Under the pieces are notes generated by a model. That model did not search any database. It saw only the letters and a program-made list of their open reading frames with translations, and was not told the DNA's origin. From the NCBI GenBank assembly GCA_013362785.1, contig JABFVM010000209.1, forward strand, positions 1 through 56,061: a stretch of DNA of 56,061 bases, read 5' to 3'. Source of the DNA: Streptomyces sp. (GTDB taxonomy: Bacteria > Actinomycetota > Actinomycetes > Streptomycetales > Streptomycetaceae). This document shows, piece after piece, positions 46,581-54,384 of the stretch; within the stretch, counting starts at the first letter, position 1, and each line of letters starts with the position of its first letter. Both the position numbers and the translations under genes were made by a program.

Positions 46581-47996
46581 TTAAGGAAGGGATCGGGGAC
46601 GGTTAAAGGTCGAGACCAATTTGACGCGCCGGCGCCGTCGTACCGACCCCCGGTGCCCTCGGCGCACCGGCTCCCTTCCGTCCAGTTGGATCCAGATCCG
46701 GACCTCGGTGCCACCGAGCACCGACGACCCGATCCGTACGTCGCCGCCGGTCGACTCCGCGAGGCGGCGCACGATGTCCAGGCCGAGCCCGGTCGAACCG
46801 GCGCTGCCCGAACCCCGGCCGCGTGCCATCGCCGCCTCGGGGTCGGATATGCCGGGCCCCGCGTCGGAGACGAGCACGATCACCGCGTCCTCGCCGTTGT
46901 GCACGTCGACCGCGAACGCCGTGCCCTCGGAGGTGTGCCGGAAGACGTTCCCGAGCAGGGCGTCCAGGGCGGCCGCCAGATCCGCCCGGGCCACGGGTAT
47001 CCGCACCGGACGGTCCACGCCGGCCACCCGCACCTTGCGGCCCTCGTCCTCCGCCAGCGCCGACCAGAACGCCATGCGTTCGCGCACCACTTCGGCCGCG
47101 TCGCACCCGGCGCCCGGACCGGCCGCCACCGTCTGCGGCTTGGCGTCCCGTGCCGTACGGATGATGGTGTCGACCTCACGCTCCAGCTGGGCGACGGCCG
47201 CCCGGGTCTGCTCGGCGGCCGGGCCGTCCCCGAGCGAGGCCGCGTTCAGCCGCAGCACGGTCAGCGGGGTGCGCAGGCGATGGGACAGGTCGGCGGCCAA
47301 CTCCCGCTCGTTCGCCAGGAGTTGGACGACCTGGTCGGCCATCGAGTTGAACGCGACCGCCGCCAGCCGCAGTTCGGTCGGCCCCTCCTCTGGCACCCGG
47401 GAGCCCAGCTTGCCCTCCCCCAGCTCATGCGCGCCCTCGACCAGGCGCTGCGCCGGCCGCACCATCCGTACGCCCAGCCGGTCGGCGACCGCCACCGATC
47501 CGACGATCAGCGCGAGGCCGACCCCTGCCAGCACCGCCCAGGCCGTGGCGAGGCCGTTGGTGACGTCCGTGTCGGGGACGTACACCTCCACGACGGCTAT
47601 CTCGCCGGAGCTCAGCGCGACCGGCTGGAGCAGGGTGGATCCGCCGGGGACCTCGGTGGTGGAGGCGCGGCCCAGCCGTCGTACGGTCGCGATGTCATCG
47701 GCGGCGGCGCGCTGCCGACCGAGGTCGACGGCGGTCGCATCGTCGGAGGCCGCGTCGGAGGCCGGTATGTGCACGGCCATGCCCGCGTCCGATCCGGCGG
47801 AGGCGACGACGCGCTCCAGCTGGTCCCGGTCGGTGGTGATGGACAGGGCGGGGGCGACGGCGGCGGCCTCGCGCTCGGCGTTGGAGAAGGCGCGGTCGCG
47901 GGCCATCTCCCTGATGACCAGTCCGAGGGGGATGGCGAAGGCGACCACGACCATGGTGGTGACCGCCAGACAGACCTTGACCAGTGCCCACCTCAT
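46581..47996 (-). CDS. Sensor histidine kinase
   Basis: A 471-aa membrane kinase. The first helix (VCLAVTTMVVVAFAIPLGLV) and the second (AWAVLAGVGLALIVGSVAVA, about 150-170) bracket an extracytoplasmic sensor domain. HAMP follows, then the H-box ADLSHRLRTPLTVLR (H239), N-box ALLGNVFRHTSE, and G-boxes SDAGPGIS and GSTGLGLDIVRR. The ATG overlaps the response-regulator stop, so the two are co-translated. The sensor domain has no family I recognise. The gene downstream encodes a chitinase, making an extracellular carbohydrate-linked signal plausible but unproven. Confidence 0.93.
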   Translation of the reverse strand: MRWALVKVCLAVTTMVVVAFAIPLGLVIREMARDRAFSNAEREAAAVAPALSITTDRDQLERVVASAGSDAGMAVHIPASDAASDDATAVDLGRQRAAADDIATVRRLGRASTTEVPGGSTLLQPVALSSGEIAVVEVYVPDTDVTNGLATAWAVLAGVGLALIVGSVAVADRLGVRMVRPAQRLVEGAHELGEGKLGSRVPEEGPTELRLAAVAFNSMADQVVQLLANERELAADLSHRLRTPLTVLRLNAASLGDGPAAEQTRAAVAQLEREVDTIIRTARDAKPQTVAAGPGAGCDAAEVVRERMAFWSALAEDEGRKVRVAGVDRPVRIPVARADLAAALDALLGNVFRHTSEGTAFAVDVHNGEDAVIVLVSDAGPGISDPEAAMARGRGSGSAGSTGLGLDIVRRLAESTGGDVRIGSSVLGGTEVRIWIQLDGREPVRRGHRGSVRRRRRVKLVSTFNRPRSLP

Positions 47997-48697
47997 CGTG
48001 GCGGCTCCCCCACGGGTGGTTCCAGCTTCACGCCGACGCCGCGCAGGGTGTGCAGATAGCGCGGGCTGGCCGCGGTCTCGCCCAGTTTGCGGCGCAGCCA
48101 GGACAGATGGACGTCGATGGTCTGGTCGTCGCCGTAGGACTGCTGCCACACCTCGGCGAGCAGTTCCTTGCGGGGTACGACGACTCCGGGCCGTCCGGCC
48201 AGGAAGGCGAGCAGGTCGAACTCGCGGCGGGTGAGGTCCAGGGGTGCGCCGTCCAGCTCGGCCTGGCGGCGCAGCGGATCGACGGTCAGGCCGCCGACGC
48301 GGAGCACGCTGGACGGGGCGGCCTCCGCGCTGCCGGACCGGGCGCGGCGCAGGACGGCGGCCATCCGGGCCGACAGGTGCTCGACCGAGAACGGCTTGGT
48401 GAGGTAGTCGTCCGCCCCCGCGTTCAGCAGCCGGACGATCTCCGTCTCGTCGTCCCGTGCGGTGGCGATGATCACAGGCACGTCGGTGATGCCGCGCAGC
48501 ATCTTCAGGGCCTCGGAGCCGTCCAGGTCCGGCAGACCGAGGTCCAGGATCACCACGTCGAAGCGGAAATGGGCGACCTCGCGCAGCGCCTCCAGTGCCG
48601 TGCCGACGCTGCGCACCGTGTGGGCGGCGTCGGTCAGGTGCCGGATGAGCGCCGAGCGTACGAACTGGTCGTCCTCGACCACGAGCACACTTGCCAT
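47993..48697 (-). CDS. OmpR-family response regulator
   Basis: A 234-aa regulator with an N-terminal receiver domain (acidic pocket EDD 8-10, phospho-acceptor D52 in VVILDLGLPD, conserved Lys in YLTKPF) and a C-terminal winged helix (LDLTRREFDLLAFLA; TIDVHLSWLRRKLGE). I use ATG 48697; a GTG at 48706 adds three residues. The promoter in front of it carries an array of DnaA-box-like sequences. Partner kinase overlaps by 4 bp. Confidence 0.93.
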   Translation of the reverse strand: MASVLVVEDDQFVRSALIRHLTDAAHTVRSVGTALEALREVAHFRFDVVILDLGLPDLDGSEALKMLRGITDVPVIIATARDDETEIVRLLNAGADDYLTKPFSVEHLSARMAAVLRRARSGSAEAAPSSVLRVGGLTVDPLRRQAELDGAPLDLTRREFDLLAFLAGRPGVVVPRKELLAEVWQQSYGDDQTIDVHLSWLRRKLGETAASPRYLHTLRGVGVKLEPPVGEPPR

Positions 48698-48738
48698 GCG
48701 CCGCACCGTACGCCATGCGGGCGAGCCCGGTCCGGGCC

Positions 48739-48802
48739 TGTGGACAACTCACCAGCTGTGGACAACCCCGCCGTCCGTGGGCAACTTCACCCCTGTGGAC
48801 AA
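48739..48802. promoter_or_regulatory. Array of four evenly spaced DnaA-box sequences
   Basis: TGTGGACAA occurs at 48739-48747, 48757-48765 and 48794-48802, and the variant CGTGGGCAA at 48776-48784. All have the same orientation, and the start-to-start distances are 18, 19 and 18 bp. TTGTCCACA (the reverse complement) is the preferred Streptomyces DnaA box. They lie between the divergent response regulator and a membrane-anchored protein. Not part of an origin: no replication genes or long box cluster are nearby. Confidence 0.85.
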
Positions 48803-48844
48803 CCGCGCGACACGTCCGCGACACGTGAGGCAGTATGGCCCGCG

Positions 48845-49366
48845 ATGCGCAGAGGACTCGTACACGTACTGGCTTGGTCGCTCGCCACGGGCGCGGCGGT
48901 CACGCTGTCGTGGTGGGGTGTCCACACGGTGATGGCGGGCACGGTGTACGACCGGCCGCGCGCCCTGCCCATCACCGCGGCCGACGCGACCACTCAGGAG
49001 TCGAAGCCGCTGGCGTCGTCCACGAACCGGCCGACCCCGTCGAAGAGCCCGTCGAGCCCCTCGCCGAAGCCGACCGGACAGCCCCGCACCCCGTCCCCCG
49101 CGAAGCCGTCGGCGAAGCCCACCGACCCCTCCCCCACCACATCCGGCCAGGTCAAGAGCTACGACACCGACGGCGGCCGGGTCGTCTTCGACATCGGGGC
49201 GAGCTCCGCGGCCCTCGTCTCGGCCACCCCGGGGGCGGGCTGGTCGATGCAGGTGTGGAAGACGGAGACCTGGATCCGGGTGGAGTTCGGCGCGGGCGCG
49301 GACCGGGTGTCGGTGTTCTGCACCTGGCACGACGGGCCGCCGCGGGTGGAGATCGGGAACTACTGA
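48845..49366 (+). CDS. Membrane-anchored protein with Pro/Ser/Lys-rich stalk
   Basis: A 173-aa protein. An N-terminal hydrophobic helix (VHVLAWSLATGAAVTLSWWG) is followed by a ~65-residue linker of PSKSP/SPKP-type repeats and an ~80-residue compact domain (GQVKSYDTDGGRVVFDIGAS to the C-terminus ending RVEIGNY). The linker is typical of cell-wall-spanning stalks, so the C-terminal domain is expected outside. No family recognised. It is divergent from the two-component system and shares its DnaA-box promoter region. Confidence 0.78.
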   Translation: MRRGLVHVLAWSLATGAAVTLSWWGVHTVMAGTVYDRPRALPITAADATTQESKPLASSTNRPTPSKSPSSPSPKPTGQPRTPSPAKPSAKPTDPSPTTSGQVKSYDTDGGRVVFDIGASSAALVSATPGAGWSMQVWKTETWIRVEFGAGADRVSVFCTWHDGPPRVEIGNY

Positions 49367-49385
49367 CCCGCCGTCACCGTCACCG

Positions 49386-50255
49386 TCACCGGAAAACGGA
49401 GGGGGGCGGGGCCGGGGAGGCCACCGCCGCGAGGTCGGTCACGGGTACGGCCCCGCCGGTGAAGTCGGAGAGCGCCTTGCCGTGCTCGACGCGGCCGGGG
49501 TGCGGGTCGGAGGCGGCGCGCCGGGTCAGTTCGGCGACCGGGAGCGGGCGGTCGCCGGCGACGAGGACGGCGTTGCCGAAGCGCTTGCCGCGCAGCACCG
49601 CCGGGTCGGCGACCAGGGCGAGTTCCGCGAACCGGTCGGCGGCGGTGGCGATCTGGCCGCGCAGATGCGCGAGCGGGGGCCCGTCGGCGAGGTTGGCGGC
49701 GTAGACACCGTCGGACCGCAGGACCCTGCGGACGTCGTCGAGGAACTCCCCCGACGTCAGGTGGGCGGGTGTGCGGGCCCCGCTGAACACGTCGGCGATG
49801 ACGAGGTCGGCCCAGGCGTCGGGCACCTTGGCGAGTCCGTCCCGGGCGTCCGCCGACCGCACCCGGATCCGGCTGTTCGGGTCCAACGGCAGCTCCCGTC
49901 TGACCAGTTGGACCAGGCTGGCGTCCCGCTCTACGACCTGCTGGGTGGAGCGGGGGCGGGTGGCGGCGACATACCGGGCGAGCGTGAACGCACCGCCGCC
50001 GAGGTGGACGGCGTGGACGGGCCTGCCGGGCGGGGCGACGAGGTCGATGACATGGCCGAGGCGGCGCTGGTACTCGAAGGAGAGGTACGCCGGGTCGTCC
50101 AGATCGACGTACGACTGAGGCGCCCCGTCGATGAGGAGCGTCCAGGCCCTCGCGCGGTCCCGGTCGGGTATCAGCTCGGCGAGCCCGCCGTCGATGCGCT
50201 CGACGACGGCTTCGACGGCGGCCGGCCGGCGCCGGGTGTTCCTGGGCTTCCTCAC
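49386..50255 (-). CDS. Spermidine synthase-like methyltransferase-fold protein
   Basis: A 289-aa soluble protein with the aminopropyltransferase/methyltransferase fold. The SAM/dcSAM loop is VIDLVAPPGRPVHAVHLGGG (about 70-90). RIRVRSADARDGLAKV and DLVIADVFSGARTPAHLTS follow as in spermidine synthases. It lacks the multi-helix membrane domain that many actinobacterial homologues carry. GTG start at 50255. No ornithine/SAM decarboxylase is adjacent, so the polyamine role is unproven; it may use another substrate. Confidence 0.82.
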   Translation of the reverse strand: MRKPRNTRRRPAAVEAVVERIDGGLAELIPDRDRARAWTLLIDGAPQSYVDLDDPAYLSFEYQRRLGHVIDLVAPPGRPVHAVHLGGGAFTLARYVAATRPRSTQQVVERDASLVQLVRRELPLDPNSRIRVRSADARDGLAKVPDAWADLVIADVFSGARTPAHLTSGEFLDDVRRVLRSDGVYAANLADGPPLAHLRGQIATAADRFAELALVADPAVLRGKRFGNAVLVAGDRPLPVAELTRRAASDPHPGRVEHGKALSDFTGGAVPVTDLAAVASPAPPPSVFR

Positions 50256-50300
50256 CGGGTCATTGTCGCAAGCGGGAGGCGGCGGCGCCCGGGCAGCCGG

Positions 50301-50741
50301 TCACTGACAGTTGTCGGCCGCCTCGATCAGCCGCGCCGCCTCGCCCAGCGCCGCCCGCAGCGCGGCCGGATCCGTCGCCAGGTCCGCCTCACCGGGCGGC
50401 AGCAGCCAGTCCGAGCCCTCGACCGGCGGCTCGGGGTGCGGGTCCACCAGGCTCATGCCCCGGCCGTCGGTCTCCGTACAGGTGCTGCCCGGCACGTCCC
50501 AGGCGGCGGCCGTGCCCGGCGGGACCACGAAGCCGAGGGTGTCGCCGCCGTCGTCGTGCAGTACGGGCCCGACGGCGTCGCCGGCCCCCCGGCGCAGGAT
50601 GTCGACCGCCTCCAGGCCCTGCCGCGCCGGGACCGTGACCAGGTCGCAGCCCTCGCCCGGTGGCTCGCTGCACTGTGCGGTCGGCGCATGCCCCGCCGTT
50701 GTCGACGGCGTACGAGGAGCGATGCTCTGGCTGGTCTCCAT
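50301..50741 (-). CDS. Hypothetical acidic protein
   Basis: A 146-aa Pro/Gly/Asp-rich protein with no membrane segment. It begins METSQSIAPRTPSTTAGHAP and ends RAALGEAARLIEAADNCQ. The ATG at 50741 follows GGTGGAGG at ~6 bases. The central part (EAVDILRRGAGDAVGPVLHD, then FVVPPGTAAAWDVPG) looks like a small alpha/beta domain. It lies 45 bp upstream of the spermidine-synthase-like gene on the same strand and is divergent from the HTH/TPR regulator. Function unknown. Confidence 0.6.
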   Translation of the reverse strand: METSQSIAPRTPSTTAGHAPTAQCSEPPGEGCDLVTVPARQGLEAVDILRRGAGDAVGPVLHDDGGDTLGFVVPPGTAAAWDVPGSTCTETDGRGMSLVDPHPEPPVEGSDWLLPPGEADLATDPAALRAALGEAARLIEAADNCQ

Positions 50742-51021
50742 CCCGACCTCCACCACGGAACCCCTTTTGCAGTCCGAAGAGTTCAACGCATCGCCGCGTC
50801 AACGGCTACGGCGGAAGTCAGCCGCAAAGGATGGCACTTCATGGCAGATCGTGTATGAGATATCCGGTTTGTAGCCAAACCCTGCGTCACGGGTCCGACA
50901 CAGCAGGTACGTTCTTGCCCGCCGGAGACAAGGGACCGAGCCGGAATTTTCGATTCACCTCGTCCTTTCAACTCGTCCTCGTTCCGGCATGGTTCGACGG
51001 TTCGCACGAGAGGACCCGGCC

Positions 51022-52518
51022 ATGGCGTCGTCAGAGCTGACCTCGTCCCAGCCCCCCAGGCCACCGCGGCCGAATCTCGCGTTCCGGCGGTTGCGCGGAC
51101 AGCGCTCGCCGGCCGAGTTCGCCGCCGTGGTGCGGCGGGCAGCCCGCGAGATCGGTGAGCGGGTCAGCTGTGACGCACGCTACGTCGGACGCGTCGAGGC
51201 CGGCGAGATCCGCTGTCCCAACTACGCGTACGAACGGGTGTTCCTGCACATGTTCCCCGGCCGAACGCTCGCCGACCTCGGTTTCGCGCCCCGCTCGTCC
51301 GTACGCGGACGCCGGGCGCATGCCGGAGAGGACACGCCCCCCATGCACACCACGATCCCGGCACATGCCACCGGTGAGAAGTGGAGGGCCAACGAGCCGT
51401 ATGACCCGTTGAACCCTCAGGACCCGTACGACCCTCAGGACCCGTACGACCCTCACGACCCGTACGGGGCAGACCAGAACCACGAGATCCACGAGGAGAG
51501 CGACGTGCTACGTCGCGCATTCATGACCGGCGGTGGTGCCACAGTGGCCGCCGCCTCGCTGGGCCCCCTGGGCCTCGCCCACGACGCCGCGGCCGCCGAG
51601 CGTCCCGTCCGACGTGTCGGGGGACGCGAGGCGGACGCGCTGGAGGAAGCCGTACGCCGTATCCGGCTGCTCGACGACCGGCACGGCGCCGACGGCCTCT
51701 ACCGACGTGCGGCCGCCCCGCTGCGGGCCGCCTACGCACTGCTCGACGCCGGCACCACCCGGCAGGCGATCGGCGACCGGCTCCACTCGGGCGCGGGTGA
51801 GCTGGCCATCTCGGTGGGATGGCTGGCGCACGACTCGGGGCGGTTCGACGACGCCCGCTCGCACTACGCGGAGGCGCTGGCGACCGCCCGGATGTCAGGG
51901 GACCCGGCCGTCGAGGCACACGCCTTCTGCAATACGTCCTTCCTCGCGCGGGACGCCGGCCGGCCCCGCGAGGCGGTACGGGCGGCCCAGGCCGCGCTGC
52001 GTGTCGCACGCGCCCTGGGCTCCGCCCGGCTGATGTCGCTGCTGTCGCTGCGCGAGGCGGGCGGCTGGGCGGGGCTCGCCGACCGCACCGGCTGCGAACA
52101 GGCCCTCGTTCGCGCACAGGCCCTCTTCGAGCGGGGCCACTCGGACGCCGACCCCGAGTGGATGACCTTCTACGGAGAGGCCGAGCTGGAGGTCCTGGAG
52201 GCGCAGTGCTGGTCGACGCTGGGCAACTGGCGGCGGGCGGCGCAGCACGCGGGGCGGGCGGCCCAACTGCAGGATCCGCACTTCACCCGCAACATCGCGC
52301 TGTACACGGCGGAACTGGCGGACGACCTGGCCCGGGGCGGACGTCCCGACGAGGCGGCCTCCGCCGGGATGCGGGTGCTGGACCTGCTGGACCAGGTGCA
52401 GTCGTCGCGGGTGCAGACGATGCTGGCGGGGACGGCACGGGTACTGCTGCCGCACCGGCGGGCGAGCGGGGTGTCGGCGTTCCTGGAACGCCATGCGAGC
52501 GTGCCCCGCACGGCGTGA
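51022..52518 (+). CDS. HTH/TPR transcriptional regulator (Streptomyces NsdA-like group)
   Basis: A 498-aa protein. A divergent helix-turn-helix (about 15-85, RLRGQRSPAEFAAVVRRAAR with CDARYVGRVEAGEIRCPNYA) is followed by a variable linker containing three PQDPYD-type repeats. Next comes a Tat-like but internal RRAFMTGGGATVAAASLGPL, then ~300 residues of TPR-like helices (GRFDDARSHYAEALATARMS; GNWRRAAQHAGRAAQL). This architecture matches regulators that repress sporulation and antibiotic production (NsdA type); I assign only the group. The ATG at 51022 follows GAGG. The 280-bp gap upstream holds its promoter. Confidence 0.78.
   Translation: MASSELTSSQPPRPPRPNLAFRRLRGQRSPAEFAAVVRRAAREIGERVSCDARYVGRVEAGEIRCPNYAYERVFLHMFPGRTLADLGFAPRSSVRGRRAHAGEDTPPMHTTIPAHATGEKWRANEPYDPLNPQDPYDPQDPYDPHDPYGADQNHEIHEESDVLRRAFMTGGGATVAAASLGPLGLAHDAAAAERPVRRVGGREADALEEAVRRIRLLDDRHGADGLYRRAAAPLRAAYALLDAGTTRQAIGDRLHSGAGELAISVGWLAHDSGRFDDARSHYAEALATARMSGDPAVEAHAFCNTSFLARDAGRPREAVRAAQAALRVARALGSARLMSLLSLREAGGWAGLADRTGCEQALVRAQALFERGHSDADPEWMTFYGEAELEVLEAQCWSTLGNWRRAAQHAGRAAQLQDPHFTRNIALYTAELADDLARGGRPDEAASAGMRVLDLLDQVQSSRVQTMLAGTARVLLPHRRASGVSAFLERHASVPRTA
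51415..51467 (+). repeat. In-gene 18-bp tandem repeat encoding PQDPYD
   Basis: CCTCAGGACCCGTACGAC occurs at 51415-51432 and 51433-51450, with a third partial copy to 51467 (Gln to His). It lies in the linker of the HTH/TPR regulator, and length changes would keep the frame. Confidence 0.95.
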
Positions 52519-52540
52519 CCGGCGACGGGCGAACGGCTGT

Positions 52541-52570
52541 GGCTACGGCTACGGCTACGGCTACGGCTAC
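52541..52570. repeat. Hexamer microsatellite (GGCTAC)5
   Basis: Five exact GGCTAC units between convergent genes. The last unit supplies the TAG stop (minus strand) of the histidine phosphatase gene. Confidence 0.95.
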
Positions 52571-53163
52571 GACGCCAGGTGCCCCAGGTCGTTCCAGCTC
52601 TCGATGGCCGGCTCGCCGTAGGCCCAGCCCAGTACCGACAGCGACGTCGGGTTCAGACGGATCCGGGCCGCGAAGTCGAGGGGCAGGCCGAGCCAGCGCG
52701 CGCCTATGGAGCGGAGTATGTGCCCGTGGGCGAAGACCAGCACGTCCCGGTCCGTCTCGCGCGCCCACGCCACCACCTCGTCGGCCCGGGCCGTGACCTC
52801 GGCCAGGCTCTCGCCCTCGGGCACACCGTCGCGCCAGATGAGCCAGCCGGGCCGGACGGCCTGGATGTCGGCCGGGGTCATGCCCTCGTACGCGCCGTAG
52901 TCCCACTCCATGAGCGTGTCCCAGGCACGCGCGCGTTCACCGAAGCCGGCGAGTTCGCACGTCTCACGCGCGCGTGCCAGCGGGCTGGTGCGCACCTCGA
53001 CCCCGGCCAGCCCGTCGTACGGCGCCCTGTTCAGGCGTTCCCCGAGCAGCTTCGCGCCCCGGCGGCCCTCCTCAAGAAGCGGCACATCGGTCCTGCCCGT
53101 GTGCTTGCCGGACAGCGACCATGCGGTCTGTCCGTGCCGGGCCAGCAGGATGCGCGGTGCCAT
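52567..53163 (-). CDS. Histidine phosphatase (phosphoglycerate mutase superfamily)
   Basis: A 198-aa cytoplasmic phosphatase. The catalytic phosphohistidine is H10 in LLARHGQT. The second arginine region is [13 protein letters not shown], the acid is in EWDYGAYEG (about 85-93), and the second histidine is in [13 protein letters not shown] (about 145). ATG 53163 has GGAAGG six bases upstream. Such enzymes act on small phosphorylated metabolites; substrate unknown. Convergent with the HTH/TPR regulator. Confidence 0.92.
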   Translation of the reverse strand: MAPRILLARHGQTAWSLSGKHTGRTDVPLLEEGRRGAKLLGERLNRAPYDGLAGVEVRTSPLARARETCELAGFGERARAWDTLMEWDYGAYEGMTPADIQAVRPGWLIWRDGVPEGESLAEVTARADEVVAWARETDRDVLVFAHGHILRSIGARWLGLPLDFAARIRLNPTSLSVLGWAYGEPAIESWNDLGHLAS

Positions 53164-53349
53164 GAAGAGGCCTTCCGGGAGAAATGAGAGGCGGAGCACC
53201 TCCATCATCGCGCACGCTGTGCCGGGGCAACCCGGCGGGCGATCTCTGCGTCTAGAGGGCCGAGGCCCCCCGAAAGGGGCGCACGCGTACACCGTAAAGT
53301 GGTACGACCGGTCAACCGGGCGCCGCGACGAGAAGGGGGAGGCGATCGG

Positions 53350-54384
53350 ATGCCACACGCCGAGACAACTGGCGTGGAGGCGACGCCGCGGACCCGCCTG
53401 CGCTGGTGGACCGAGCTGCCGCTGATACTCCTGGTCTACGCCTGCTACTCGGCGGGCCGACTGCTCGCCCGCGGCGACGTCAGCACCGCCGTGGACCACG
53501 GCCTCGCGATCCTGGACATCGAGAAGGCCCTCTACCTCAACGCGGAGCACCCCCTCAACCGCCTCTTCACCAGCGAGCCCTGGATAGGCGTCCCGGCCGA
53601 CTTCTGGTACGCCTCGCTGCACTACCTGGTCACGCCCGTGCTGTTGGTCTGGCTCTTCAGATCGCGCACCGTGCACTACCGCGCGGCCCGCACCTGGCTG
53701 ATGACGTCGACCTTCATAGGCCTGATCGGCTTCACCCTGATGCCCACCTGCCCGCCCCGGCTGCTGGACGCGAGCCACGGCTTCGTGGACACGATGGCGC
53801 AGTACAGCTCGTACGGCTGGTGGGGCGGCGAGGCGAGCGCCCCCCGCGGTATGGGCGGCATGACGAACCAGTACGCGGCGATGCCGAGCCTGCACGTCGG
53901 CTGGGCCCTGTGGTGCGCGGTGGTCCTGTGGCGGTACGGCGGGACGCGCCTCGCGAAGGCCGCGGGTGTCGCCTACGCGGTGATCACCACGATCGTGGTG
54001 ATGGGCACCGCCAACCACTACTTCCTCGACGCGGCCGCGGGCGCCGCCGTGATGGGCGTCGGACTGCTCCTCGCACCCCATGTGATGCGGACCGCGGACC
54101 GGGTCCGGGCCCGCATCGCCACTCAGGTCGCCACCGCCAGGTCCGCCACGGCCGCCACCGCCGCCTCCCCGTCCATCGCGGCGGACGCAGCGGACGCACA
54201 CAGCTCCGGCACTCCCGTCTCCGTGGGCTCCGGCGACTCGACTTCCTCAATTGTCAGTGGCGGATGCCAGACTTCCGCGGGTGAGCGAATTCCACGGCAG
54301 CGCGAGTCCGGGTTCGGAGCCGAAACCGAGCCGAGTGCCTCTCCCCAGGACGCGGGGGACGGCGCTCCGGCAGCGGCTCGCTGA
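53350..54384 (+). CDS. PAP2/Aur1-type membrane phosphotransferase
   Basis: A 344-aa integral membrane protein with about six helices from residue 20 to 250. The PAP2 active-site parts are [12 protein letters not shown] (H182) and the [10 protein letters not shown] block (H223, D227). CPPRLLD before the long loop fits the inositol-phosphotransferase (Aur1/Ipt1-like) subgroup found in actinomycetes. The tail from about 255 is Ala/Ser-rich, hydrophilic and low in sequence complexity. ATG 53350 follows GGGGGAGG at 8 bases. The last ~104 bases overlap the next gene in another frame. Confidence 0.87.
   Translation: MPHAETTGVEATPRTRLRWWTELPLILLVYACYSAGRLLARGDVSTAVDHGLAILDIEKALYLNAEHPLNRLFTSEPWIGVPADFWYASLHYLVTPVLLVWLFRSRTVHYRAARTWLMTSTFIGLIGFTLMPTCPPRLLDASHGFVDTMAQYSSYGWWGGEASAPRGMGGMTNQYAAMPSLHVGWALWCAVVLWRYGGTRLAKAAGVAYAVITTIVVMGTANHYFLDAAAGAAVMGVGLLLAPHVMRTADRVRARIATQVATARSATAATAASPSIAADAADAHSSGTPVSVGSGDSTSSIVSGGCQTSAGERIPRQRESGFGAETEPSASPQDAGDGAPAAAR

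Noticed and set aside
48739..48802. Chromosomal origin of replication
   Set aside because: Only four boxes, no AT-rich unwinding element, and none of dnaA, dnaN, gyrB, parB or rnpA is nearby.
51415..51467. CRISPR-like short repeats
   Set aside because: The units are contiguous, without spacers, and lie in frame inside a gene.
51520..51600. Tat signal peptide and secretion of the HTH/TPR protein
   Set aside because: The motif lies about 170 residues inside the protein, after a DNA-binding domain.
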